Assembly: GCA_007128315.1 (NCBI GenBank) | Contig: SKXQ01000004.1 | Coordinates: forward strand, 1-34,853 | Direction: 5' to 3' | DNA from: Spirochaetaceae bacterium | Lineage (GTDB): Bacteria > Spirochaetota > Spirochaetia > DSM-27196 > SKKC01 | Length of the DNA: 34,853 nucleotides | Part shown: in pieces, positions 14,428 through 21,812 of the stretch | How the letters are laid out: the number at the start of each line of letters is the position of its first letter | Position numbering within the stretch: the stretch's first letter is position 1 | Notes under the pieces: generated by a model | Databases searched by the model: none | The model's input: only the letters and a program-made list of their open reading frames with translations | Told to the model about the DNA's origin: nothing | Made by a program: the position numbers and the translations under genes

Positions 14428-16455
14428 ATGACGCTTCAATCAGCATATTCACAAATCTCGATTCCCGGCGTCTCGAGTCGGTTCGAGACCAATCAGATGA
14501 TCGAAGATATCATCGACGCCGAAAGCGCCCCGATACGGCGGAACGAACAGCGAATCGAGGATCTGGAAAAAGAACGCGACGCGTGGAATCGACTGTCCCG
14601 GGATATGAGCGCCCTGCAGGACGCCGCGAACACCCTGTACAGTTTTCGCAACCCGTTTCTGCAGCGCATTGCAAGTTCGACCGATTCATCCGTTCTGACC
14701 GCCTCGGCGGTTCGCGAAGCACCGGAGTCCGTATCGAGTCTCGAAGTACTGCAGACCGCCTCCGCTGACGTCTTTCGATCCGCGTCGCTACCGGAAGATT
14801 TCCGTGTACCGGGTGGACGCTACACCTTCGGCATAGGCGACAGCGAGATTTCGGTTCCCTTCGAGGGAGGAAGCATCACCGAGTTTGTCGCGAGCGTGAA
14901 TCGGCGGGCATCTCAGATCGTTGAGGTCCGTTCCGTGCGTGATACGCGAAGCTCTCGCATTCTTATCTTCGAAGGGCAGATTACCGGAGCTGCCAACCGG
15001 CTCAACTTTGCTGATGATGCTGAAACGCTCGCACTTGAAACGAACACGATCAGACCCCGGGCTACCGAAGCTGACCGGGACATACGGCTCGCACGCGAAA
15101 CCGTGACGCTTGAGGACGGGGAAACGGGTTCCGCCGGTCTGTCTGACGGGACAGTGGTGCTCGAACCGACGTCAAGTGCGTTCATTGACACTGAACCGCG
15201 CGTCGTGCTCGAAGAAGGTCTTGTGTTGAGTTTCGAGATATCAGTAGAGAATCTCGGACGGGAGGAGTTCCGGGAACCTGTCGAACCGCGTGGACCGACT
15301 GTTCCGGAACTCGGTGAAACCGAGCTCGATGGTGTCCGCGTACCATTCGCCTCATCCGTCTTTGACCTTCCCGAATGGATTCGCCCGGAACCTCCTGCGG
15401 TAATTGACGATCTGAACATACTCACGCTTCTCGATGGATCGCAGGATTTCGCCCTCCCCCCGCTTGAAGATACAGATGGCTTCATGACCATCAGTTTTCC
15501 CGTCGGTGAAGCGCTCGCAGGTCTCACCGGCATAGAAGTAAGCAACAGGAGTACCTTCCGACGCGTCCATCTGCAGAATATCCGTGTATACGACCCCGAC
15601 TCAGTCGGTGACTTCGAGCCGGTACTCGCGCTCGAAACGGCACGGGACGCACGCCTGCGCATAGACGGCATTGAAGTAAACAGGGACACGAACGATATCG
15701 ACGATCTCATTGAAGGTGTCACACTCTCGCTGCAGGACACCGGGATTGCACGGCTTCGTGTCGAACCCGACGCGGAAGCTATCAAAAATGCGATTATCGA
15801 ATTTCTCGCCCTGTACAACCAGATAATGGTTGAAACGAATATACTTACGCGAACGAGCAGGGAAATAGTCAGTCAGATATCGTGGTTTACCGACGAGGAA
15901 GCCGCTGAGGCGGAGGAACGACTCGGTTTGATGCAGGGCGACTCAACCCTCAACCAGCTTCGAAGCCGATTACAGACAATCATGATGAACCCCTACGAAA
16001 CGCGTCTCGGAAGCGAACTGCGCATTCTTCAGCAGATCGGTGTTTCGAGTAATGCGAGCGGTCCGGGTGCAGGCGTTGACACACGCCAGCTTCGCGGGTA
16101 CCTCGAAATGAACGAAGACGTCCTCGATGCGGCAATTGCGCAGAACCACCGGGCAATCCGGGACCTGTTCGGCTTTGACACCGATCGCGATGGAATCATC
16201 GACGCTGGAGCGGCGTTCGAGGTGCATAACTACGTCCGCGGTTTTACCCAGACCGGTGGCATCATTACCACACGGACGCAGAGCATAGACCGAAGAATCA
16301 GCGATGCAAACACACAGATCGGCCGCGATTCGGAGCGACTTGAACGTCGTGAGGCGCAACTCCGGCGTGAATTTGCGCAGATGGAATCGGCCGTGGACAG
16401 CATGGAAGACATGCGCCGGCGGCTTGAAGGACTGAACACGAATCAGAACAGATAG
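14428..16455 (+). CDS. fliD: Flagellar filament cap protein FliD (hook-associated protein 2)
   Basis: FliD caps the growing filament and folds incoming flagellin. From the ATG at 14428 it is 675 aa. This exceeds enterobacterial and Bacillus FliD but fits the longer spirochete forms. The N-terminal domain shows ISIPGVSSRFETNQMIEDI and a coiled coil (EQRIEDLEKERDAWNRLSRD); the C-terminal domain shows QDTGIARLRVEPDAEAIKNA, FLALYNQIMVETN, LRSRLQTIM and a final coiled coil (RISDANTQIGRDSERLERRE). The middle 200 residues are Glu/Pro-rich and probably surface-exposed. The start is uncertain: an ATG at 14398 adds ten residues that make a Sec-signal-like stretch, and neither start has a good ribosome site. 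The next gene starts 9 nt after the stop. Confidence 0.93.
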   Translation: MTLQSAYSQISIPGVSSRFETNQMIEDIIDAESAPIRRNEQRIEDLEKERDAWNRLSRDMSALQDAANTLYSFRNPFLQRIASSTDSSVLTASAVREAPESVSSLEVLQTASADVFRSASLPEDFRVPGGRYTFGIGDSEISVPFEGGSITEFVASVNRRASQIVEVRSVRDTRSSRILIFEGQITGAANRLNFADDAETLALETNTIRPRATEADRDIRLARETVTLEDGETGSAGLSDGTVVLEPTSSAFIDTEPRVVLEEGLVLSFEISVENLGREEFREPVEPRGPTVPELGETELDGVRVPFASSVFDLPEWIRPEPPAVIDDLNILTLLDGSQDFALPPLEDTDGFMTISFPVGEALAGLTGIEVSNRSTFRRVHLQNIRVYDPDSVGDFEPVLALETARDARLRIDGIEVNRDTNDIDDLIEGVTLSLQDTGIARLRVEPDAEAIKNAIIEFLALYNQIMVETNILTRTSREIVSQISWFTDEEAAEAEERLGLMQGDSTLNQLRSRLQTIMMNPYETRLGSELRILQQIGVSSNASGPGAGVDTRQLRGYLEMNEDVLDAAIAQNHRAIRDLFGFDTDRDGIIDAGAAFEVHNYVRGFTQTGGIITTRTQSIDRRISDANTQIGRDSERLERREAQLRREFAQMESAVDSMEDMRRRLEGLNTNQNR

Positions 16456-16464
16456 GAACACACG

Positions 16465-17319
16465 ATGACTGTCCTTGTAAACAACGAAAAAGTAGATGTA
16501 ACGCTCGAAAACGAGCACACTGTCGGCGATGTTGTACGCGAGCTCGCCGGATGGCTTCGCGACCAGGGTATGGAGCTCCACGCGATCAGCCTCGACGACA
16601 GGAAGGTAGCCCTGGATGCGACTGTCGACTGGCACGATCGCACCGTTGATTCCGTTGATACGATTTCGCTCGATGCCATGATGCATCCGTCGCGCGACCC
16701 CGAAACGCTTATGATCCTGCTCGAACTTCTCGGCCTCATTGAGCGAAACATAGAACAGGGTACCCGCGAAAACCTTGTCGAGGCCATGCGCGAGTACGAG
16801 TACGCCCGGCCCACGCTCGCACGCGCACTCAACGTGTCGACTGATACCGGGGTCCCGGCTCTGTCCATTCTTGACGATCTCGCAGCGCAGGTAAAAACCG
16901 ATCCGGACGTTTTCGCCGCAGACGATGATGCTGCGCGACGGACCGTAACCGCAGCGAGCGCCGTCGTTCTGGAGCTCGCAAGCCGCCTGTCGGAGTTCCA
17001 GGATCCCGAGCAGCAGTTGAACGTCACCAGAGAAGCTCTGCGAACGCAGATCGGAGAACTGTCTGACATCGCCGTGATGCTTCAGCAGGGGCGTGACGCG
17101 GATGCCATGAAGCAACTGCTGAGGTTTACCGAACTGATAGAAAAACTCATCCGTCTTGGTGCCTGGTCACAACCTGAAGGCAGCGAACTGAACACCTTTT
17201 TTGGCGAGCTCATTCAGGCCTTTGAGGCCGAAGACACAGTTCTGATCGGTGATCTTGTCGAGTACGAAATACTGCCTCGTATTGAGGCACTACTAGATTC
17301 CGACGGGGAAGGTTCTTAA
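16465..17319 (+). CDS. Unknown protein in the fliD operon (possible N-terminal beta-grasp domain)
   Basis: I do not recognise a named family for this 284-aa soluble protein. Residues 1-72 have the strand-strand-helix-strand-strand order of a ubiquitin/ThiS-like beta-grasp: MTVLVNNEKVDVTLE, helix VGDVVRELAGWLRDQG, then HAISLDDRKVALD and VDSVDTISLDA. The remainder is almost wholly alpha-helical and acidic (for example LMILLELLGLIERNIEQGTR, ILDDLAAQVKTDPD, QLLRFTELIEKLIRLG, FGELIQAFEAEDTVLIGDLV). No cysteine, catalytic motif, signal peptide or membrane segment is evident. It starts 9 nt after fliD and ends 6 nt before the PilZ gene, so it is cotranscribed with both. A secretion-chaperone or FliS/FliT-like role is possible, since no such gene is seen in this window. 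The beta-grasp call is by eye only. Confidence 0.75.
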   Translation: MTVLVNNEKVDVTLENEHTVGDVVRELAGWLRDQGMELHAISLDDRKVALDATVDWHDRTVDSVDTISLDAMMHPSRDPETLMILLELLGLIERNIEQGTRENLVEAMREYEYARPTLARALNVSTDTGVPALSILDDLAAQVKTDPDVFAADDDAARRTVTAASAVVLELASRLSEFQDPEQQLNVTREALRTQIGELSDIAVMLQQGRDADAMKQLLRFTELIEKLIRLGAWSQPEGSELNTFFGELIQAFEAEDTVLIGDLVEYEILPRIEALLDSDGEGS

Positions 17320-17325
17320 AACCGG

Positions 17326-18438
17326 ATGATACTCCTCCAGACCAACGTCGATTTTTTTGTTCCCCCTGATCCCCGACAGGGCATCATTTTCGGCGGGATA
17401 TTTCTCGGCCTTATCCTCGTCGCGGTCATAGGAAGCAAACTGTCCGGACCGGGCACCTCAGGCGGTTCCGGAGGAAATGCGTCATTCCTGCTTCGACTAT
17501 CCTTCAGACGAAAGGCACGTCGGGCGGGGCTCTCGCGCCAGCAGGCACGACTTCTCGACCGCATGGCCCAGAAGCACAACGCGGCGGATCGGAACCGCCT
17601 GCTTACGAGCACTCGTTCACTCGACAGGCTTCTCACGCGATCACTCGCAACAGCGGAAACTGAAAGCACCTCCGATTACGTCCGGGAGCAGATGAAACAC
17701 GATCTCCTGCAGATCCGTTCCCGGCTCGGACGTATGGATGGGAACGGCAGTCCCGTAAAAAGCAGCCGGAAACTCCGGCAGGGCACGGAGATCATCATAC
17801 GAACAAGTGACAAGACACAATACGACTCCCGGGTCGTCGCATCCACCGAACAGCTGCTTGGAATCGAGGCGCCGGGTCCGGGGCCGAACGAGCATTACGG
17901 GTGGAGCAAGGGTATGCCCCTGGTGATACTCTTCGACGTCGGCGGCGACGGGCTGTACGGCTTCAAGACGAAAGTCGCAGGGTACCGGACACGACGGGGC
18001 ACCCCTGCTCTCTATGTCGATCACAGTGACACCATTTCGAGTGCCCAGAAACGGAAATCGCCTCGCAAGGACTTCGGTAATCCGGCGTACTTTTTTCCCG
18101 TCCTTGTTGTGACAGAGGGTCGCGGCAGGAACCGGAAAAAACGCGCTGTAGTCGATTCCGCGAAACGCCAGCTGGGAACCATACAGGACATCTCCGCCGG
18201 CGGGTGCGGACTCAGGGCACGCACGTCCATGAAACCGGGAACACTTATCAAAATCACTTTCGAGGTACGACAGGGTACAAACGTAACCGTTTTCGGCAAG
18301 CTTCTGTCCGTCGAGCCGGGGTATCGGGGAAGCCTTCTGCACGTGAAGTTCACAAAGGTCAGTCGTGTTCACATGAACGAAATAATGGCCTACGTCTACG
18401 GCTACACCGGAGAACGTCAGGAACGCGCCTACGGCTGA
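17326..18438 (+). CDS. Membrane-anchored PilZ-domain protein (c-di-GMP receptor)
   Basis: A 370-aa protein with one N-terminal membrane segment (GIIFGGIFLGLILVAVIG, about 19-36), a Gly/Ser linker, a basic helical stretch (FRRKARRAGLSRQQARLLDR) and a YcgR-N-like beta domain at about 145-235 (GTEIIIRTSDKTQYDSRVV). The C-terminal PilZ domain has both binding motifs, RKSPR (RxxxR, about 244-248) and DISAGGCG (D-x-S-x-x-G, about 288-295). N-terminal YcgR-like plus PilZ resembles the flagellar brake proteins YcgR/MotI, but with a membrane anchor and inside a fliD operon. A link between c-di-GMP and motor or export function is therefore likely but inferred. The start ATG is 6 nt after the upstream stop. 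Confidence 0.85.
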   Translation: MILLQTNVDFFVPPDPRQGIIFGGIFLGLILVAVIGSKLSGPGTSGGSGGNASFLLRLSFRRKARRAGLSRQQARLLDRMAQKHNAADRNRLLTSTRSLDRLLTRSLATAETESTSDYVREQMKHDLLQIRSRLGRMDGNGSPVKSSRKLRQGTEIIIRTSDKTQYDSRVVASTEQLLGIEAPGPGPNEHYGWSKGMPLVILFDVGGDGLYGFKTKVAGYRTRRGTPALYVDHSDTISSAQKRKSPRKDFGNPAYFFPVLVVTEGRGRNRKKRAVVDSAKRQLGTIQDISAGGCGLRARTSMKPGTLIKITFEVRQGTNVTVFGKLLSVEPGYRGSLLHVKFTKVSRVHMNEIMAYVYGYTGERQERAYG

Positions 18439-18486
18439 GTCACTTGACCCGAACCACCAAGTCAAATACGGTTGGTCAGGAAAAAA

Positions 18487-18750
18487 ATGGAATCTCTTAC
18501 ACTGCAGAATGTCGTGCGAAAAGACATACCCCTGGCGTATCGCAGGACATACACCGCAAGCGCTGTCGTTTCCGGGCGAAACACCGGCGAGTCAACCCTC
18601 GACGTTGAGTTTGACGTTGAGCACACACCGCTCGGGACCCTCGAGGTCACGGTCAGGTTTCTGAAGAGGCCGTCGTATCCTCTTGTCCCGCTTATCAAGC
18701 ACCTGAAAGAAACAATTACTTCACTCGAACGGGAGGGTTCCCTGCCCTGA
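18487..18750 (+). CDS. Small protein of unknown function upstream of tsaE
   Basis: An 87-aa protein with no recognised family. The sequence suggests a beta-rich core (YTASAVVSGR, TLDVEFDVEHTPLGTLEVTVRFL) followed by a C-terminal helix (YPLVPLIKHLKETITSLERE). I use the ATG at 18487, which has AGGA upstream, not the TTG 15 nt earlier. It lies 48 nt after the PilZ gene, and its TGA stop overlaps the predicted CTG start of tsaE, so the two are probably translationally coupled. Confidence 0.65.
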   Translation: MESLTLQNVVRKDIPLAYRRTYTASAVVSGRNTGESTLDVEFDVEHTPLGTLEVTVRFLKRPSYPLVPLIKHLKETITSLEREGSLP

Positions 18751-19184
18751 CCTGCGAACACGTCGTACACAGCGAACACGAAAGCCACGATCTGGCTACA
18801 TGGCTCTACGGTACAGTTCATGCACCGGTGCGTATCGCGCTCGTTGGCGACCTCGGGTCGGGAAAAACGAGCTTCGCCCGAGGCTTCCTCCGTGCTGCCG
18901 GCTGGACCGGACGGGTTCCGAGTCCGACATTCACCATCCTGAACGAGTACCTCACCGATCCACCCGTATTTCATGCCGATTTGTACCGTATAGCAGACCA
19001 CGAAGAGCTCGAGGACCTCGCTCTTTCGGAACAGGCCGCCGAAGGTATTGTGCTCATAGAGTGGGCCGACCGCTTCAGCACCATACTCGATTCATGCAGC
19101 GTGACCGTCCATCTCGCGCTTCTGAACCCTGAAATCAACGAGCACAGACGGATTCAGATTCTTTTCAATGAAGACACCTTATGA
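18747..19184 (+). CDS. tsaE: tRNA threonylcarbamoyladenosine biosynthesis ATPase TsaE, CTG start
   Basis: TsaE (YjeE) is the P-loop ATPase that works with TsaB and TsaD in making t6A37 on ANN-decoding tRNAs. The Walker A is GDLGSGKTSFARG, followed by VPSPTFTILNEY (switch region), FHADLYRI (Walker B-like) and IVLIEWADRF. The first ATG/GTG/TTG in frame is a GTG at 18828, which leaves only seven residues before the P-loop. The reading frame upstream codes for a family-like N-terminus (HESHDLATWLYGTVHAPVRI). The best start is the CTG at 18747: GGGAGGG lies 9 nt upstream and the CTG overlaps the previous stop as CTGA. This gives 145 aa, close to the usual 140-155. The stop overlaps tsaB as ATGA. 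Confidence 0.88.
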   Translation: MTCEHVVHSEHESHDLATWLYGTVHAPVRIALVGDLGSGKTSFARGFLRAAGWTGRVPSPTFTILNEYLTDPPVFHADLYRIADHEELEDLALSEQAAEGIVLIEWADRFSTILDSCSVTVHLALLNPEINEHRRIQILFNEDTL

Positions 19185-19870
19185 GCAGATACATCCTTGC
19201 CTTCGATACAAGCGGTCCTTTCCTCGACGTGGTCCTCCGCAATGACGATACGATGCATACCCACGCTGTACACGTCGGCCGAGGTCATGGCGAGGCCATC
19301 GGTCCTGCCGTCCGGGACCTGCTTCTTCGCGAGGGTATTCCGGCTTCAGCGCTGTCCGCTGTGATCGTACCGCGCGGGCCCGGAAGCTTCACAGGCCTCA
19401 GAATCGCGATATCGTTCGCGAAGGGCCTGCAGGCGGCTCATGACGTCCCCGTGTACGCTGTCGACACCCTCAGAGCCATGATACGCGCCCGGTGCCGGGC
19501 GGTGAGCACCCCGTGCACGGTTTTATCGGTCATCGACGGAAGAAAAGACCGGCTGTATGCCGCCTGTGAACGCATCGACTCCCATCGGGTACATCACAGA
19601 CTTTTCGGACCTGTGGATGAGGGGCCGGCGGTGCTGCAACAGAGACTTCACGAAGCGGGAATCGAACCGGAGTCGCTGATCGTCACCGGTGACGATATTC
19701 CTCCGGAGAAGTGGGCGCCGTATCCGCCAGCCTGGTCGCTCGAAGGTGGTGTCGCTGAAGCGCTGACCGACCTCTATCTCGAACGCGACGCGCTTATGAC
19801 CGTACTGGAAAGTAACGAAGGTCCGACATACTACCGGGTCAGTCAGGCTGAGGAGCCGAAGTCACCCTAG
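19181..19870 (+). CDS. tsaB: tRNA threonylcarbamoyladenosine biosynthesis protein TsaB
   Basis: A 229-aa TsaB (YeaZ) protein, the ASKHA-fold partner of TsaD in t6A synthesis. Signatures are [15 protein letters not shown] at the N-terminus, [16 protein letters not shown], and [20 protein letters not shown] followed by [10 protein letters not shown]. It starts within the tsaE stop (ATGA). Its last 4 nt overlap the convergent csrA gene. A housekeeping tRNA-modification pair thus ends a flagellar operon. Confidence 0.93.
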   Translation: MSRYILAFDTSGPFLDVVLRNDDTMHTHAVHVGRGHGEAIGPAVRDLLLREGIPASALSAVIVPRGPGSFTGLRIAISFAKGLQAAHDVPVYAVDTLRAMIRARCRAVSTPCTVLSVIDGRKDRLYAACERIDSHRVHHRLFGPVDEGPAVLQQRLHEAGIEPESLIVTGDDIPPEKWAPYPPAWSLEGGVAEALTDLYLERDALMTVLESNEGPTYYRVSQAEEPKSP

Positions 19871-20094
19871 GCTTCAGGCTCGAAATACCCTTCGAGGGCC
19901 GGCAGATTCGTACTTGCCGACGCCGCTCTGTTTTCGTCCTGTATCGCCTGGTACACCTCGTGCCGATAGACCTTTACCTCACGCGGTGCAGAGATTCCCA
20001 GCTTAACCTGATCGCCTTTGATTTCCACCACCGACACTTCAATCTCGTCACCGATGATTATGCGTTCGTTGAGCTTTCTTGCGAGAATCAGCAT
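19867..20094 (-). CDS. csrA: Carbon storage/flagellin translational regulator CsrA
   Basis: A 75-aa RNA-binding dimer that blocks translation by gripping GGA motifs near ribosome sites. The N-terminus [16 protein letters not shown] has Leu4 and Arg6, and the second RNA-binding edge is [19 protein letters not shown] (Arg44 region), both intact. The C-terminal 15 residues are variable. Its start overlaps the fliW end by 7 nt and has AGAGGT upstream, so fliW and csrA are coupled. Likely targets in this window are the flaB1 and flaB2 leaders and perhaps flaG. Confidence 0.96.
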   Translation of the reverse strand: MLILARKLNERIIIGDEIEVSVVEIKGDQVKLGISAPREVKVYRHEVYQAIQDENRAASASTNLPALEGYFEPEA

Positions 20095-20537
20095 GCGTTT
20101 GACCTCTGGCGCTCGAGCTCATCGGTGATGCTGTGTCGTATCTGCCACTGGGGATTCACCGAGATGATCTGACGGGCACGGTGCGTCTTTCTGTTAATCA
20201 GAAGGGGGCCCTGCAGGTTTGCCGTCATACCCCGGCCATCGTCCGGTATGGTCACGATCGCGAAGCACAGCATGTCGTCCGGATCACCTATCTCGAGCGC
20301 TGCCAGGTCATCTTCTGTCGCATCAACGGTATAGTCCGGTCGGAACAGGAGCGGATTGATGAGTACAAACGCGACCTCGGTCTTCTCGAGACTCTGCAAC
20401 CAGATAAAGGGCTTCTGATGAGCATCAATCAACGCGTATCTGTGCAGGTTCTCGAAGCCGAAGAGACCGACAGGAACATCGATGAGCTGTCGCTCGTCTA
20501 TCTCGTACTCTCCGTACGCTTTGGTCAGTATTTTCAT
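20088..20537 (-). CDS. fliW: Flagellar assembly factor FliW (CsrA antagonist)
   Basis: A 149-aa FliW-family protein with the typical start [20 protein letters not shown], the core [19 protein letters not shown] and [18 protein letters not shown]. FliW binds CsrA and blocks its action; it also binds flagellin, so secretion of flagellin frees FliW to release flaB translation. It lies 20 nt after flgL and overlaps csrA, the conserved order. AAGG precedes the ATG. Confidence 0.95.
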   Translation of the reverse strand: MKILTKAYGEYEIDERQLIDVPVGLFGFENLHRYALIDAHQKPFIWLQSLEKTEVAFVLINPLLFRPDYTVDATEDDLAALEIGDPDDMLCFAIVTIPDDGRGMTANLQGPLLINRKTHRARQIISVNPQWQIRHSITDELERQRSNAC

Positions 20538-20557
20538 CTGTTGCCTTACCTTGCGCC

Positions 20558-21802
20558 TTACCTCAGGAAATCGAGCAGCGTCTGCGGGAGAAGACGACCG
20601 GCCGCACCGAGAGCCGCCTGGTGCGAGTACTCCATCATTCGCAGGTCAGTTATAGCCTGGGCCATATCGATGTCGACTTCCCGCGACAACTGGTTTCTGA
20701 TGTTGTCATAAAACCCGGTGATCCGGTCGTGTGTGACCGAGAGCCGACTGTCCTGTGCGCCGAGCCGGGCGAGTCGACCGAGCATGTTGTTCAGGCCGCC
20801 GTCGATCCCCGCGAGGGATCGTCCTCCGACGTCTATCTGACGCCCTTCGAGAAGGTCGTCCCGCAGGTTAATTACCATGTCAAACAGACTGCCTCCAAAT
20901 GCGGACGCACCGGTCGCGATGTTTCCCGGTGGCCGGTCACCACCGGGAGCGATGATGCCAAGATCCTCGAGCACGCTTCCCTCGGAATCCTGCAGCCACA
21001 ACTGATGAGGTGTGGTTGTTTCAAGAACCAGGCCGTCGTTAACAGGATCCAGCCGTGCCCGTACCGCCGCACCGCTTCCATTTATACGATCCATGACGGC
21101 GAATACCGAGTCGCCCTCGTTGATTCGTATCTCCACACCGTCGATGTGCATGACCGAATCCTGTGTCGCCACGAAATCCGTAACATCGACGTTACTCGAG
21201 ATTGTCTGGTTTTCCGCCCAGAACACATCGTTCCCCGGAATATTCAGGTCAATGAACGCGTTGTCACCTATTTCGGCCCGGTTCGTCGTAATGTCGCCGT
21301 TATAGAGAACCTCAGTGATCCGCATTCCGTCGGTACCCTCTACGTTGCCCCGCAGCACCTGAAACGCGGTGGATCTGGTTCGCGCACCGCCGAAAATCGC
21401 CGCGCCGGTTCCATTTCTTGCGTTTGCAATCTCCACGAGTTCTTCAAGCAGCTCGTCGACCTCCACCGCCATCTGCCGGGTATCGTCACGACTGAAGGTA
21501 CCGTGTGCACCCTGAATCGCGAGTTCCCTGATACGCTGCATGATATCCACAGCGGAGCGCATGTGCCCTTCGGTCACACGGGCATTGTCCTGGGCGTACT
21601 CTATATTACGGCTGTAGCGATTCAGGCGGGTCGCTACGCTGTCGTAGCGCGTCGCGTGGGCTGCAGACATGGGAGCGTCCCGTGGGTCAAGGATACGCTG
21701 CTGGCTTGAGATCTGGTTCATGAGCGTTCGGCGGTCAGTCTCCTGCCGCCGCATATAGAATTGAGTGTTGTCGTTCGGCATGCTCGTGCTGATTCTGTTC
21801 AT
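20558..21802 (-). CDS. flgL: Flagellar hook-filament junction protein FlgL
   Basis: FlgL (HAP3, 414 aa) joins the hook adaptor FlgK to the FlaB filament. The flagellin-like N-terminus is MNRISTSMPNDNTQFYMRRQ, followed by ILDPRDAPMSAAHATRYDS, NIEYAQDNARVTEGHM and a helical D1 domain (VDELLEELVEIANARNGTG). The C-terminal helices are SRLSVTHDRITGFYDNIRNQ and DLRMMEYSHQAALGAAGRLL. The ATG has GAGG upstream and lies 10 nt after the flgK stop. Confidence 0.94.
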   Translation of the reverse strand: MNRISTSMPNDNTQFYMRRQETDRRTLMNQISSQQRILDPRDAPMSAAHATRYDSVATRLNRYSRNIEYAQDNARVTEGHMRSAVDIMQRIRELAIQGAHGTFSRDDTRQMAVEVDELLEELVEIANARNGTGAAIFGGARTRSTAFQVLRGNVEGTDGMRITEVLYNGDITTNRAEIGDNAFIDLNIPGNDVFWAENQTISSNVDVTDFVATQDSVMHIDGVEIRINEGDSVFAVMDRINGSGAAVRARLDPVNDGLVLETTTPHQLWLQDSEGSVLEDLGIIAPGGDRPPGNIATGASAFGGSLFDMVINLRDDLLEGRQIDVGGRSLAGIDGGLNNMLGRLARLGAQDSRLSVTHDRITGFYDNIRNQLSREVDIDMAQAITDLRMMEYSHQAALGAAGRLLPQTLLDFLR

Positions 21803-21812
21803 CTATCTATCC

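Noticed and set aside
14913-17115. Long minus-strand open frames (301 and 381 codons) opposite fliD and the following gene
   Set aside because: They mirror the codon periodicity of clear plus-strand genes, show low-complexity Ser/Arg or random composition, have no ribosome site and no family motif.
18828-18830. GTG as the start of tsaE
   Set aside because: It would remove the first beta-strand and helix of the fold, and no Shine-Dalgarno is near; the CTG at 18747 fits better.
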